Notes: generated by a model from the sequence alone, not told the origin. Positions 17,016-27,059 are shown, counted from the first letter of the stretch. The stretch: DNA of 64,000 nt from Actinomadura oligospora ATCC 43269 (GCF_000518265.1 NZ_JADG01000016.1:62001-126000); one strand, 5' to 3'. Numbers and translations: made by a program.

Positions 17016-18716
17016 TCAGGCGGGCGCGGGGGTTTCGGGCTTCTTTTTGCGCCGGGTGAACAGGCGGGCGTATTTGGCTCGGACGTCGGCGGTGAAGGCG
17101 ATGCCCGTGGCCAGGCCGGCCAGGGGGACGGCGGGGAGGACGTAGCGGTAGTCGAACTCCGCGGTGGCGGCCGGGGCCAGGAGCAGGCCGATCGCGAGGG
17201 TCCAGGGGAGCAGGGCGGGGCCGCCGAAGCGGCGCCAGAGGGGGACCATGCCGCCCAGGCTGACCACCAGCAGGACGCCCAGCAGGGTGCCGCGCAGGTA
17301 GACGTGGTCCTGGTAGACGCGGATGACGTCGGCGAACGGGTGGGTGAGGCGGGTGCTCGCCGAGCCGCGCTCGTAGGCGTCGGCCTCCTCGGCGGCGCTG
17401 GCGCCGCTGCCCATCGGCCAGGTGGGGTTGGGGCGGGCCTTGGTGCCGAACTCGTACTGGGAGTAGGTGGACTTGTCGGGGAAGACCGTCCGCTTCCAGT
17501 CGAAGACGCGGAAGAAGTCGTGCCAGACCGTCTGGGCGTAGTCACCGGGCTGGGCCAGGATCACGCGCTTGGCGTAGTCGTTGCCCAGGCGGTTCTTCTC
17601 GGGGTCCCAGCGGGTGCCGGTGTAGCGGTTGAGCGGGGACGCCTCGTTCCAGATGCCGTCCTGGGAGTTCGGCAGGCGGGTGCCGTCCTTCTCGGTGCAG
17701 AGGATCATCTCCTCCACCGGCAGGTTCTTGATCTTGTGGCAGTCGGCGAACTTGTAGACCCGGGCGAACAGGAAGAACCCGTTGCTGTCGGTGATCGCGA
17801 ACTTGCCCTCCTCGGCCTTGTACCAGGACATGTACGCCACGACCGGGAGCGCGCAGGCGACGATCGTCGCGGCCAGCACGCGCCAGTTCATCCACCGGAC
17901 GACCATGTAGCCGAGCACGCCGAGCAGCACCGGCAGGCCGACCGAGCGGGTCAGCCAGGAGATCCCGATCACCAGGCCGATCAGCGCCGCGACCCGCCAG
18001 GACGGACGGTCCTTCCACAGCAGCAGCGTCACCGCGGCCATGGTCAGGAAGGTGAACTGCACGTCCGACAGGACGAGCTGCTCCAGCTGGATCTGGTAGG
18101 CGTCCAGCAGCACCGGGACGGCGGCGAGCGTCGCGCCCCAGCCGGGCAGGCGGAACCGGTGCCGCAGCAGCGCGTAGACCATCACGCCCATGCCGAGGCC
18201 CATGAGGTGCTGGACGCCGACGACCAGGGCGAAACTATGGAAAGGCTTGAGGATCCAGAGGAAGAAGGAGTACCCGTCGGGCCGCAGCTGGTGCGGGTAC
18301 GGGCTCATCGCGACGTGCAGGTAGTCGAAGCTGTCGTTGAAGAACATCGCGGGCCGGTAGCCGACCATCGCGATCCCGCGCAGGGCCGCCGCTATGACGA
18401 GGATCACAGTGAACAGTGGGTTACGGCGGACCAGGCCGTGGAAACGCGCCCACGCGCGACGCAGCCGGTCGGCCGGCGAGACCCGCTGGTCATCGCCCGG
18501 ACCGCCCGCGTTCGCGGCCTCCTGCTCGGCGGCGTCGATCACCGCCTGGATCTCGGTCTCGCTGACCTCCTGCCCGGTCCCCGCCGCCGGCGCGTCCCCA
18601 CCCGCCAGAACCGGACCCTCCGGCGCGCCCTCCACCGGGGGTTTCGCCATCGCGGAGCCTCCTGCCTTCGCTCCCGGGCCGGACCCGGCGGATCCCCGTT
18701 CTCCCGCCTGCGTCAC
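17016..18716 (-). CDS. GT-C-fold membrane glycosyltransferase-like protein
   Basis: A 566-residue polytopic protein with a long Gly/Ala-rich cytoplasmic N-terminus (about 1-100) and roughly 11 membrane helices. The first extracytoplasmic loop has FFNDSFDYLHVA, an Asp-containing loop at the position used for catalysis in GT-C enzymes that take sugars from polyprenyl-phosphate donors. A large external loop (about 320-445) contains several Cys residues. Substrate is unknown. It diverges from the GT2 gene at 18962, which could make its lipid-linked sugar donor. The GTG start at 18716 has no strong ribosome site nearby. Confidence 0.65.
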   Translation of the reverse strand: MTQAGERGSAGSGPGAKAGGSAMAKPPVEGAPEGPVLAGGDAPAAGTGQEVSETEIQAVIDAAEQEAANAGGPGDDQRVSPADRLRRAWARFHGLVRRNPLFTVILVIAAALRGIAMVGYRPAMFFNDSFDYLHVAMSPYPHQLRPDGYSFFLWILKPFHSFALVVGVQHLMGLGMGVMVYALLRHRFRLPGWGATLAAVPVLLDAYQIQLEQLVLSDVQFTFLTMAAVTLLLWKDRPSWRVAALIGLVIGISWLTRSVGLPVLLGVLGYMVVRWMNWRVLAATIVACALPVVAYMSWYKAEEGKFAITDSNGFFLFARVYKFADCHKIKNLPVEEMILCTEKDGTRLPNSQDGIWNEASPLNRYTGTRWDPEKNRLGNDYAKRVILAQPGDYAQTVWHDFFRVFDWKRTVFPDKSTYSQYEFGTKARPNPTWPMGSGASAAEEADAYERGSASTRLTHPFADVIRVYQDHVYLRGTLLGVLLVVSLGGMVPLWRRFGGPALLPWTLAIGLLLAPAATAEFDYRYVLPAVPLAGLATGIAFTADVRAKYARLFTRRKKKPETPAPA

Positions 18717-18961
18717 AGCGGCCCCACCCCTCCCGGGCCGTGGTGCCCGTATGCTTGTGCCCCTAGAGTGCCGCCGGCGGCCGCGGCGGAGAGGGTCTTC
18801 GAGTTGCGAACAGGCAACACGATACGGGCGCTCTCGGACCTTGCGGCCCGCTTGATCCGTCTCCGGCGGGCATCATGAACGATGACACGCCGTCCCGCGG
18901 AACACGTCGAGAGTAGTTGAAAGTGCCGCAGACGGTCACCAGGGGTAACGAAGGAGATCGC

Positions 18962-20434
18962 GTGGAACTCTCCGTAGTGATGCCATGTCTGAACGAGGCC
19001 GAGACCCTCGAAACCTGCATCCGCAAGACGCTGGCGTTCTTCGAGGAGCAGGGCATCGATGGCGAGGTCGTCATCGCGGACAACGGCAGCACCGACGGCA
19101 GCCAGCAGATCGCCCGCGAGGCCGGGGCCCGCGTGGTGCCCGTCGCCGACAAGGGCTACGGCAACGCGCTGATGGGGGGCATCCGCGCCGCCCGCGGCAA
19201 GTACGTGGCCATGGGCGACGCCGACGACTCCTACGACTTCGCCACCCTCGGGCCCTTCCTCGAGGACCTGCGCGACGGCGCCGACCTGGTCATGGGCAAC
19301 CGGTTCCAGGGCGGGATCGCCGAGGGCGCCATGCCGCCGCTGCACCGCTACCTGGGCAACCCGGTGCTGAGCTTCGTCGGACGGCTGTTCTTCGGCAGCA
19401 AGATCGGCGACTTCCACTGCGGGCTGCGCGCCTTCAACCGGCAGTCGATCCTGCGCCTCGGCCTGCAGACCGGCGGCATGGAGTTCGCCAGCGAGATGGT
19501 CGTCAAGGCCACCCTCGCCAAGCTCGACATCCGCGAGCGGCCGACGACGCTCTCGCAGGACGGACGGTCGCGTCCGCCGCACCTGAACACCTGGCGCGAC
19601 GGCTGGCGCCACCTCCGCTTCCTCATGCTCTACAGCCCCCGCTGGCTGTTCCTGATCCCGGGCCTGGTCTTCATGACGCTCGGGCTCGTCGCGGGGATCG
19701 CGCTCGCGTCCGGCCCGGTCCGGATCGGCGACATCGCGTTCGACGTCGACACGCTCGTGGGCGCGGGCGCGGCGATGGTGATCGGCTTCCAGGCGGTGAT
19801 CTTCGCCATCCTCACCAAGGTGTACGCGGCGCAGGAGGGATTCCTGCCGACCGACACCCGGGTGCGCAAACTGACCTCCTGGCTGAGCATGGAGAAGGGC
19901 CTGGTGATCGGCGGCCTGCTGGCCGCCGCGGGCCTGGCGGGCCTGGTCGCCTCGGTCATGCACTGGCGGGTCAACAACTTCGGTGAGCTCGACCCGCGGC
20001 ACTCGCTGCGCATCGTCGTGCCGTCCGCGACCGCGCTGGTGATGAGCTTCCAGACGATCTTCGGCGCGATGTTCGTCTCCATCCTCGGCATCCGCCGCCG
20101 CCAGGCGCCGCCGCTGGTGGACGTCGCCGACGAGGCCGCGGGCGTCGTGGACGCGGCGGTCGAGAAGGTCGCCGTCGAGCGCGAGGCCGCCGCTAAGGCC
20201 GCGGAGGCCACCACCGAGAAGGCCGCTGAGAAGGCGGCCGGGAAGGTCGGCGTCACGGCGAAGGCCGGGTCCGAGACCAAGGCCGCCGCCAAGACCGCCT
20301 CGAAGCCGAAGGCCAAGGCCGCGTCCGCGAAGACGGCGTCTGCGAAGACGGCGTCTGCGAAGGCCAAGGCCGTGTCCGACAAGGCCGAGGCCGACGGCGC
20401 CGAGAAGGGCGACCCGGAGAAGTCCGGGGCCTGA
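18962..20434 (+). CDS. GT2 polyprenyl-phosphate glycosyltransferase with Lys/Ala-rich tail
   Basis: About 490 residues. A GT2 domain (about 1-225) begins VELSVVMPCLNEAETL and holds ADNGSTDGS and the metal-binding GDADDS. Four hydrophobic helices follow (about 228-380), as in DPM/dolichol-P-glucose synthase-like enzymes. The last about 95 residues are low-complexity Ala/Lys/Glu with an ASAKT repeat, resembling histone H1-like tails. GTG 18962 is chosen because AAGGAG is 5 bases upstream; a TTG 45 bases earlier lacks one. It probably supplies polyprenyl-phosphate sugar to the adjacent GT-C proteins. Confidence 0.8.
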   Translation: MELSVVMPCLNEAETLETCIRKTLAFFEEQGIDGEVVIADNGSTDGSQQIAREAGARVVPVADKGYGNALMGGIRAARGKYVAMGDADDSYDFATLGPFLEDLRDGADLVMGNRFQGGIAEGAMPPLHRYLGNPVLSFVGRLFFGSKIGDFHCGLRAFNRQSILRLGLQTGGMEFASEMVVKATLAKLDIRERPTTLSQDGRSRPPHLNTWRDGWRHLRFLMLYSPRWLFLIPGLVFMTLGLVAGIALASGPVRIGDIAFDVDTLVGAGAAMVIGFQAVIFAILTKVYAAQEGFLPTDTRVRKLTSWLSMEKGLVIGGLLAAAGLAGLVASVMHWRVNNFGELDPRHSLRIVVPSATALVMSFQTIFGAMFVSILGIRRRQAPPLVDVADEAAGVVDAAVEKVAVEREAAAKAAEATTEKAAEKAAGKVGVTAKAGSETKAAAKTASKPKAKAASAKTASAKTASAKAKAVSDKAEADGAEKGDPEKSGA

Positions 20435-20505
20435 CCTCCCGCACCACGGCACCACCGCGCCGCAGCACCGCACGGCTCTCGACGCCGCGCGATCTCACAC
20501 CCCTG

Positions 20506-20536
20506 ACGAGCCCCGGGCCCACCGCCCGGGGCTCGT
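20506..20536 (+). terminator. terminator after the GT2 gene
   Basis: ACGAGCCCCGGGC (20506-20518) pairs perfectly with GCCCGGGGCTCGT (20524-20536) around a CCACC loop. Confidence 0.75.
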
Positions 20537-20671
20537 TCGCGTCCTCGGCGTCCTCGTGGGTGAAGGGCGGGTGACGGGCGGGTGGACGAACGTCGCTTAT
20601 GCCGAGAAGTTGCTGAGTGTTTCCTGGCCGAAGACGTCGCATTCGCGGTGATGTGGCAGCCTGAGGGAGCA

Positions 20672-20722
20672 ATGGATCAACCGATTGCGACCGTCCGCGC
20701 CCGGCCGCGGGTCCGATGCTGA
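20672..20722 (+). CDS. possible 16-residue leader peptide overlapping the next start
   Basis: ATG 20672, with GAGGGAG 2-8 bases upstream, opens a 16-codon frame encoding MDQPIATVRARPRVRC. Its TGA (20720-20722) comes two bases after the ATG (20716-20718) of the following membrane protein, which has no ribosome site of its own. Ribosomes finishing this short frame could restart on the main gene. Arginine codons are frequent (5 of 16). It is inferred only from layout. Confidence 0.45.
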   Translation: MDQPIATVRARPRVRC

Positions 20723-22506
20723 CCGACCCCGCCGCTTCGGCCGAGACCACCACGAAGAGCGCGCGGCCGGAGGCGTCGGGGACGTCCGCCGCGGATTCCG
20801 GGCTTCCCGGAGGACGGCGCTGGGGCCTGCTCCTCGTCGTCGCGTGGGTCGCCCAGGTCGGGATCCGCCTGGCGTTCGCGAGCGGTCAGTCGATGCCGGT
20901 CGCCACCCCGGACGAGACCGGCTACCTGTTCGCCGCGCGGGTCCTCACCGGCGGGCCGCCCGCCGACATGTCCTACGGCACGGTGTACCGGGGCGGCTAT
21001 CCGATGCTCCTGCTGCCGGTGTTCGAGTTCGTGAACGATCCGGAGACCGTCTACCGCCTGTGCCTGGTGGTCAACGCGCTCGTGGGGGCGCTGGTCCTGC
21101 CGCTGGCGTACGTGCTCCTGCGGCGCTTCGGGCTCACCTCCGGACGGGCGTTCCTCTTCGCGAACGTCGTCGCGCTGCTGCCCGCCACGGTCTTCTACAG
21201 CGAGTTCGTGCTGACCGACGCCATCCTGCCCGCGGTGGTGCTGGGCTGGCTCCTGCTCGCGCACACGTGGTTCACGAGCGGGAGCCCGCGCGTCCAGGCC
21301 GCCGCCGCGGTCGGGGCCGCGCTGCTGGCCGCGTACGCGTGCGTCACGCACTCGCGGGGAGTCGTGATCATCGCCGTCCACGCGGTGCTGCTCCTGGTGG
21401 CGGCCGTCCGACGGTGGCGCCCGTTCTGGCAGACGGCGCTCGCGGCGCTGGCGCTGGGCGCGCTCTTCCTCGCCGGGACGAAGCTGAACTCCCACCTTTT
21501 CCACGTCCTTTACCCGATGGGTGACAACAACCTCGAGGACAACCTGCGCCAGAGGCTGACCAGCGCGGACGGGCTCGGCTGGACGTTCTCGCTCGCCGTC
21601 GGGCAGCTCTGGTACCTGGTCGTCGGGACGGGCGGGCTCGCCGGGATCGGGCTGCTCGGCTGCGGTTCCCTGGCCTTCCGGCGCGGGACCGAGCCGCGGC
21701 TGCGCCTGCTGGCGCTGGCCGTCCTGGCGTCCATCGGGGGGATCGCGGTCGCCACGTCGGCGGCGCTGCCCGACGAGGTCCGCGTGGGGAACTACGTGTA
21801 CGGCCGCTACCTGGCCTGCTTCGCGCCGCTGCTGGTCGGGGCCGGGATCGCGGTGCTCGTCCGGGCGTCCCGGCGGACGCTGGCGTTCGCGGTGGGCGGG
21901 ACGGCAGCGTTCGCGGCGGCGTCCGGCGCGGCCGTCCACTGGTACGCGGGCGACCGCCTGACCAGGTACGTCTTCACGCCGTTCGACTTCCCCGAGTCGT
22001 CCTTCCTGACGCTGGACTGGGAGAGGTTCCATCTGTGGCGGGCCACGGCCGCCGGGCTGGCGCTGCTGGGGCTGGCCGTCCTGGTGGTGTGGGCGCTGCG
22101 CGGACGCAAGGCCATGGTCGTCCTCGCCGGGACGCTCGTCGTCGTCGAGCTCGGCATGACCGGGACGGCCACGGCGGAGATCTCCCGGCCGCTCGTCCGC
22201 CGGTTCACCCCGATCGCCCGCCTGGACGACCTGGCCGTGCCGCACGAGCGGGTCGCGGTGGACTGGCAGGTCCCGTGGAAGCTCCGCCTCCCGATGATCT
22301 ACGACGTCTGGTGGAGCAAGACCGTCGAGTTCGACGGGAAGCGGCACGAACCGCCCGCGGACCGCGCCGACCTGATCATCATGGGCTGGCGGGGGAGGGG
22401 CTCGCCGGACAAGTCCTGGCGGCGTGGGAAGCCCCCGGCGGGCTGGCACGTCGTCGAGACCCGGACCAGCCCCGAGGGCGGCTGGGTGGCCTGGCGCCAC
22501 GACTGA
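20716..22506 (+). CDS. polytopic membrane protein, GT-C-like
   Basis: A 596-residue protein with about 12 hydrophobic helices. Helix 1 (about 37-55) is followed by an outer loop with TPDETGYLFAARVL, an Asp-Glu pair placed as in GT-C glycosyltransferases of the ArnT/PMT superfamily. The C-terminal about 120 residues form a soluble external domain. Substrate unknown. It lacks a Shine-Dalgarno at ATG 20716 and is likely coupled to the short upstream frame. It is convergent with another such gene (49 bases apart). Confidence 0.65.
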   Translation: MLTDPAASAETTTKSARPEASGTSAADSGLPGGRRWGLLLVVAWVAQVGIRLAFASGQSMPVATPDETGYLFAARVLTGGPPADMSYGTVYRGGYPMLLLPVFEFVNDPETVYRLCLVVNALVGALVLPLAYVLLRRFGLTSGRAFLFANVVALLPATVFYSEFVLTDAILPAVVLGWLLLAHTWFTSGSPRVQAAAAVGAALLAAYACVTHSRGVVIIAVHAVLLLVAAVRRWRPFWQTALAALALGALFLAGTKLNSHLFHVLYPMGDNNLEDNLRQRLTSADGLGWTFSLAVGQLWYLVVGTGGLAGIGLLGCGSLAFRRGTEPRLRLLALAVLASIGGIAVATSAALPDEVRVGNYVYGRYLACFAPLLVGAGIAVLVRASRRTLAFAVGGTAAFAAASGAAVHWYAGDRLTRYVFTPFDFPESSFLTLDWERFHLWRATAAGLALLGLAVLVVWALRGRKAMVVLAGTLVVVELGMTGTATAEISRPLVRRFTPIARLDDLAVPHERVAVDWQVPWKLRLPMIYDVWWSKTVEFDGKRHEPPADRADLIIMGWRGRGSPDKSWRRGKPPAGWHVVETRTSPEGGWVAWRHD

Positions 22507-22555
22507 CCGCCACGACCGACCGGCGCGCGTCCGGTCAGCCCTGAACCGCGTCCGG

Positions 22556-24187
22556 TCAGTGGAGGTCCGAGCGGTCCGGCGGGGTCGTGGTCGGCGGAGC
22601 CTGGCCCAGTGTGGACGGGTGGTCCCAGACCTGCAGGACGCCGTCGGACGACTTCCAGAGCCGCTGCCAGCCCTTCTGCCGCTTGGGCCGCCAGCCGCCG
22701 AGGATCTGCGACTCCTGACCGCGCCAGCGCGTCCACAGGACGGGCGCGCTGAACGCCTCGACCGGCAGGCTGTAGTGGTCGTGCGGCCACGACTCGATCC
22801 GCCCGTTCCAGGTCCTGTTCCCCCAGGGATCGCGGACGTAGAAGGTCAGGGTCTGCGCGAGCCGCCGGTCGGAGTAGATCGTCGTGATGTCGTTCCGTCC
22901 GCGCAGCCAGGTCCGCAGCTCGTTCCAGGCGGTGTCGCGCGGCAGGTCCGGGACGGCCCGGACGCACACGACCACGTACGAGGCGGCCAGCGCGACCGCG
23001 AGCACCGCTGCGGGACGGCCGAGCCGCCGCCTGGAACGGTCCGGGACGCGTTGCCAGAGGAGGGCGACCGTGCCGAAACCGGCGGCCAGGATCGCGGGGA
23101 GCACCGCGTCCCAGTAGCGGGGCAGCCAGGCGCGCAGCGAGATCGACTTCGGGTCCACGACCCCGGAGAGCAGGGTGATCGGGACGGCGAGCGCCAGGAA
23201 CCAGACGAGCGCGAGCAGCAGCCGCCGGTCCCGCGTGACGAGCCAGCCGGCGACGCCGAGCGCGAGGGCCGCGATGAAGACCGAGCCGAGCGCGCTCCAG
23301 TCGTGGAAGGCCCGGGTGAACGACTCGGCGGCCAGCTTCCGCGTCACGTGGTCGCGCGACAGGCCGCCGTGCTCGGCCGCCGAGATCAGCCCGGCGAGGG
23401 GGTTCCCCCAGACGATCTGGTTGTGCACCAGGTCGGCCACGAGGATCACGGCCATCGGGATCCCGACCGTGACGTTCCGCCGCCACGGGATCCGCAGCAG
23501 GACGAGGAAGACCGGGATGGCGACGAACATGAACGCCACGAACTCGCGGCTCAGGAAGGCCAGCCCGTAGAACGTCCCGGCGGTGAGGAGCCAGCGCGTC
23601 CGGTCGCGTCCCGTCCGGCGGGACGAGGTGACCAGCGCGGCCATGCCGAGCGAGAACAGGCCCGCGCCGGGCATGTCCGGCAGCATCACGCCGGTCGACC
23701 AGCCGAGCTCGTGCCCGAACGGGTTGGTCATCGTGAACAGCGGGTTCACGACGATGACCAGCACGGACGCCAGCCCGGCCAGGTTCCCGAACAGCGACCG
23801 GACGGCCAGGAAGCACCCGACGAGGAACAGCGTCACGCCGAGCGCCGTGACCGTGAAGTAGGCGATCTGCCCCGGCCCGAGGACCTCCTGCGCCAGCCGG
23901 GCGGGCAGCACCAGCCCGACCCGCGTCACCTGGTGCGGGACCTCGGAGAACGGCCACTGCTCGAGCGGGACGTCCGGCCAGTCGCGCGCCGCGAGCCAGA
24001 CGTAGTACGGGTCGAAGTACAGCGGCGGGACCATGAGGACGTACTGGAGGCCGACCCCGCAGGCGGCGACCAGGGCGGTCAGGGCCAGCACCAGCCGATG
24101 CCGCCGCGCCCAGCCCCTCACGCCCGCCCCCGGGGCGCCGGCCGAGGTCTCAGAGACGGCCGTGGGGGCCGTGTCCGCGTCAACCAA
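22556..24187 (-). CDS. polytopic membrane protein, GT-C-like
   Basis: A 543-residue protein with around 11 membrane helices and a soluble C-terminal part of about 125 residues. The first outer loop reads PLYFDPYYVWLAARDWP, an acidic loop in the place expected for a GT-C catalytic site. SREFVAFMF and PRYWDAVLPAI are other conserved-looking loops. The start is taken at TTG 24187, the first start codon in the open frame; it is uncertain. It is divergent from metG and convergent with the similar gene at 20716. A role in glycan or glycolipid assembly is inferred from fold and neighbours. Confidence 0.6.
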   Translation of the reverse strand: MVDADTAPTAVSETSAGAPGAGVRGWARRHRLVLALTALVAACGVGLQYVLMVPPLYFDPYYVWLAARDWPDVPLEQWPFSEVPHQVTRVGLVLPARLAQEVLGPGQIAYFTVTALGVTLFLVGCFLAVRSLFGNLAGLASVLVIVVNPLFTMTNPFGHELGWSTGVMLPDMPGAGLFSLGMAALVTSSRRTGRDRTRWLLTAGTFYGLAFLSREFVAFMFVAIPVFLVLLRIPWRRNVTVGIPMAVILVADLVHNQIVWGNPLAGLISAAEHGGLSRDHVTRKLAAESFTRAFHDWSALGSVFIAALALGVAGWLVTRDRRLLLALVWFLALAVPITLLSGVVDPKSISLRAWLPRYWDAVLPAILAAGFGTVALLWQRVPDRSRRRLGRPAAVLAVALAASYVVVCVRAVPDLPRDTAWNELRTWLRGRNDITTIYSDRRLAQTLTFYVRDPWGNRTWNGRIESWPHDHYSLPVEAFSAPVLWTRWRGQESQILGGWRPKRQKGWQRLWKSSDGVLQVWDHPSTLGQAPPTTTPPDRSDLH

Positions 24188-24405
24188 AACCCTGCTCCGC
24201 TCCAGCGTCTCCGCACGTCATCGGCCAGTTCTGCAGGCTAGCGGGACGTTCCGGGGCGGGGCCCGCGACGACGCCGAACCGTCAGTGACCTTTCAGGAAG
24301 CGTCCCCCCTTCCGTGACCGGCCTGTGACCGGGCGTTCGGGACGGGTTGTCCACAGGCGGGGATATCAGTTCGGACGGGCCGGGCTCGCCCTCTACCCTT
24401 GGACC

Positions 24406-26202
24406 ATGTCCTCGTCGAGCCGACACATCCTCACCGCGCCCGCCTGGCCGTACGCCAACGGGCCCCGCCACCTCGGGCACGTCTCCGGATTCGCGCTGCC
24501 CGCCGACATGTTCAGCCGCTACCAGCGGATGGCGGGCAACCAGGTCCTCATGGTGAGCGGCACCGACGAGCACGGCACGCCCATCCAGGTCCAGGCCGAC
24601 AAGGAGGGCGTGAGCGCCCGCGAGCTGGCCGACCGCTACAACCTCGCCATCGCCGAGGACCTGCGCGGCCTCGGCATGAGCTACGACCTGTTCACCCGGA
24701 CGACCACGCGCAACCACTACGCGGTCGTCCAGGAGATCTTCAAGGGTCTGTACGACAACGGCTACATCTTCCCCAAGACCACGATGGGCGCGATCTCGCC
24801 GTCCACCGGCCGCACCCTGCCCGACCGCTACATCGAGGGCACCTGCCCGATCTGCGGCTACGACGGCGCGCGGGGCGACCAGTGCGACAACTGCGGCAAC
24901 CAGCTCGACCCGATCGACCTGATCAACCCGGTGTCGCGGATCAACGGGGAGAAGCCCAGGTTCGTCGAGACCGAGCACTTCATGCTCGACCTCCCGGCGT
25001 TCACCGAGGTCCTCGGCCGGTACCTGAAGGGCAAACAGGGCCAGTGGCGGCCGAACGTGCTGAAGTTCGCCCTCAACCTGCTGGACGACCTCCAGCCGCG
25101 CGCGATCTCCCGTGACCTCGACTGGGGCGTGCCGATCCCGCTCGACGGCTGGCGCGAGAACCCGGCCAAGAAGCTGTACGTCTGGTTCGACGCCGTCGTC
25201 GGCTACTTCTCGGCCTCGGTCGAGTGGGCCCGCCGCTCCGGCGACCCCGAGGCCTGGCGCGCCTGGTGGCAGGACCCGAACGCCCTGTCGTACTACTTCA
25301 TGGGCAAGGACAACATCGTCTTCCACGCCGAGATCTGGCCGGCGATGCTGATGGGCTACGACGGCCAGGGCGACAAGGGCGGCACGGCCGGCTCGCTCGG
25401 CGCGCTGAACGTGCCCACCGAGGTCGTGTCGTCGGAGTTCCTGACGATGGAGGGCCGCAAGTTCTCCTCGTCTCGCCAGGTCGTCATCTACGTGAAGGAC
25501 TTCCTCGAGCGGTACGACGTCGACGCGCTGCGGTACTACATCGCGGTCGCCGGGCCAGAGAACAACGACACCGACTTCACCTGGTCGGGGTTCGTCCGCC
25601 GCAACAACGACGAGCTGGTCGCGGCCTGGGGCAACCTGGTCAACCGGTCGGTGAACATGGCCGCCAAGAACTACGGCGCCATCCCCAGGGCGGGCGACCT
25701 GAACGACACCGACCGGGCGCTGCTCGCGCGCAGCCGCGAGGCGTTCGGCAGGGTCGGCGCCGAGCTCGAGCGGTCCCGGTTCAAGAACGGCATCACCGAG
25801 GCGCTCGAGGTCGTCCGCGACGCCAACCGGTACCTGTCCGACCAGGCCCCCTGGAAGCTCAAGGACGACCCGGCCCGCGTCCAGTCGATCCTGCACACCG
25901 CGCTGCAGGTCGTCGACGACGCCAAGTCGCTGCTCACCCCGTTCCTGCCGTCCTCGTCGCAGAAGGTGCACGAGCTGCTCGGCGGCGAGGGCGTGTGGGC
26001 CGCGCAGCCGCGGCTGGAGACCGTCTCGGAGGAGGGCGGCCCCGACTACCCGATCCTGACCGGCGACTACACCGTCGAGAAGGCCGTCTGGGAGTCGCGT
26101 CCGATCACCCCGGGCGTGCCGCTGACCAAGCCGACCCCGCTGTTCACCAAGCTGGACGACTCGGTCATCACCGACGAGCTGGCCCGCCTGGAGGGCGAGT
26201 GA
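24406..26202 (+). CDS. metG: methionyl-tRNA synthetase
   Basis: A 598-residue class I synthetase that charges tRNA-Met. The nucleotide-binding signature HLGH is at 22-25 and the KMSKS-equivalent is KFSSSR (Lys352). Two CxxC pairs (CPICGYDGARGDQCDNCG, about 146-163) form the zinc knuckle. The anticodon-binding helices occupy about 400-540. ATG 24406 is 6 bases after TACCCT, so translation is probably leaderless; an upstream in-frame ATG would add 27 uncharacteristic residues. Its stop overlaps the start of tatD by 4 bases. Confidence 0.95.
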   Translation: MSSSSRHILTAPAWPYANGPRHLGHVSGFALPADMFSRYQRMAGNQVLMVSGTDEHGTPIQVQADKEGVSARELADRYNLAIAEDLRGLGMSYDLFTRTTTRNHYAVVQEIFKGLYDNGYIFPKTTMGAISPSTGRTLPDRYIEGTCPICGYDGARGDQCDNCGNQLDPIDLINPVSRINGEKPRFVETEHFMLDLPAFTEVLGRYLKGKQGQWRPNVLKFALNLLDDLQPRAISRDLDWGVPIPLDGWRENPAKKLYVWFDAVVGYFSASVEWARRSGDPEAWRAWWQDPNALSYYFMGKDNIVFHAEIWPAMLMGYDGQGDKGGTAGSLGALNVPTEVVSSEFLTMEGRKFSSSRQVVIYVKDFLERYDVDALRYYIAVAGPENNDTDFTWSGFVRRNNDELVAAWGNLVNRSVNMAAKNYGAIPRAGDLNDTDRALLARSREAFGRVGAELERSRFKNGITEALEVVRDANRYLSDQAPWKLKDDPARVQSILHTALQVVDDAKSLLTPFLPSSSQKVHELLGGEGVWAAQPRLETVSEEGGPDYPILTGDYTVEKAVWESRPITPGVPLTKPTPLFTKLDDSVITDELARLEGE

Positions 26203-27029
26203 CCGCGGAGGCGCGAGGCAACGGCGAGGCCGCTCGCCCGTTCCCGCCGCTGCCCGACCGGCTGCCGGTGGACGTCTTCGACAGCCATTGCCACCTCGAC
26301 CTGGTCGGGCTGCCCGTCCAGGAGCAGGTAGCGGCCGCGAAGGCGGCGGGCATCACCCGGATCGTCACGATCGGGGTCGACCTGGCGTCCTCGCGGCTGT
26401 GCGCCGACACCGCCGACGAGTTCGACGACGTGTACGCGGGCGTGGCGATCCACCCCAACGACACGACCGGTGTCACCGATGACGTCCTGAACGACATCGC
26501 CGTCCTGGCACGGCGTCCCAAGGTCCGCGCGATCGGCGAGACCGGGCTCGACTACTACCGCGACTGGGCCCCCAAGGAGGACCAGCACCGCTCGTTCCGC
26601 GCGCACATCGAGATCGCCAAGCGCAGCGGCAAGGCCCTGGTGATCCACGATCGCGACGCGCACGACGACGTCCTGCGCGTCCTGGAGGAGGAGGGCGCGC
26701 CCGAGAAGACGGTGTTCCACTGCTTCTCCGGCGACGCCGCGATGGCCGAGGTCTGCGCCGAGCGCGGCTACGTGATGAGCTTCGCGGGCAACATCACCTT
26801 CAAGAACGCCCAGCCCCTGCGGGACGCCCTGACGGTCGCGCCCCTCGACCTGATCCTGGTCGAGACCGACGCGCCGTTCCTCACCCCGGTCCCGAACCGG
26901 GGCAAGCCGAACGCGTCCTACCTCATCCCGCACACGGTCCGTTTCATGGCCGACTACAAGGGCGTCTCCGTGGACGACCTGTGCCGCGCCATCGCCGCCA
27001 ACGGCGAACGCGTCTTCGGCCCCTGGTGA
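26199..27029 (+). CDS. tatD: TatD-family metal-dependent hydrolase
   Basis: A 276-residue TIM-barrel hydrolase/DNase. Metal-binding motifs are visible: DSHCHLD with His30 and His32, GETGLDYY, HDRDAHDD, HCFSGD and ETDAPFL. GTG 26199 overlaps the metG stop in GTGA, so the two genes are translationally coupled. An N-terminal extension of about 25 residues precedes the barrel. The metG-tatD-rpf-rsmA-ispE order is conserved in mycobacteria. Confidence 0.92.
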   Translation: MTAEARGNGEAARPFPPLPDRLPVDVFDSHCHLDLVGLPVQEQVAAAKAAGITRIVTIGVDLASSRLCADTADEFDDVYAGVAIHPNDTTGVTDDVLNDIAVLARRPKVRAIGETGLDYYRDWAPKEDQHRSFRAHIEIAKRSGKALVIHDRDAHDDVLRVLEEEGAPEKTVFHCFSGDAAMAEVCAERGYVMSFAGNITFKNAQPLRDALTVAPLDLILVETDAPFLTPVPNRGKPNASYLIPHTVRFMADYKGVSVDDLCRAIAANGERVFGPW

Positions 27030-27059
27030 CCCACCCGGCCCGCTGAACGTGCCCGACGC

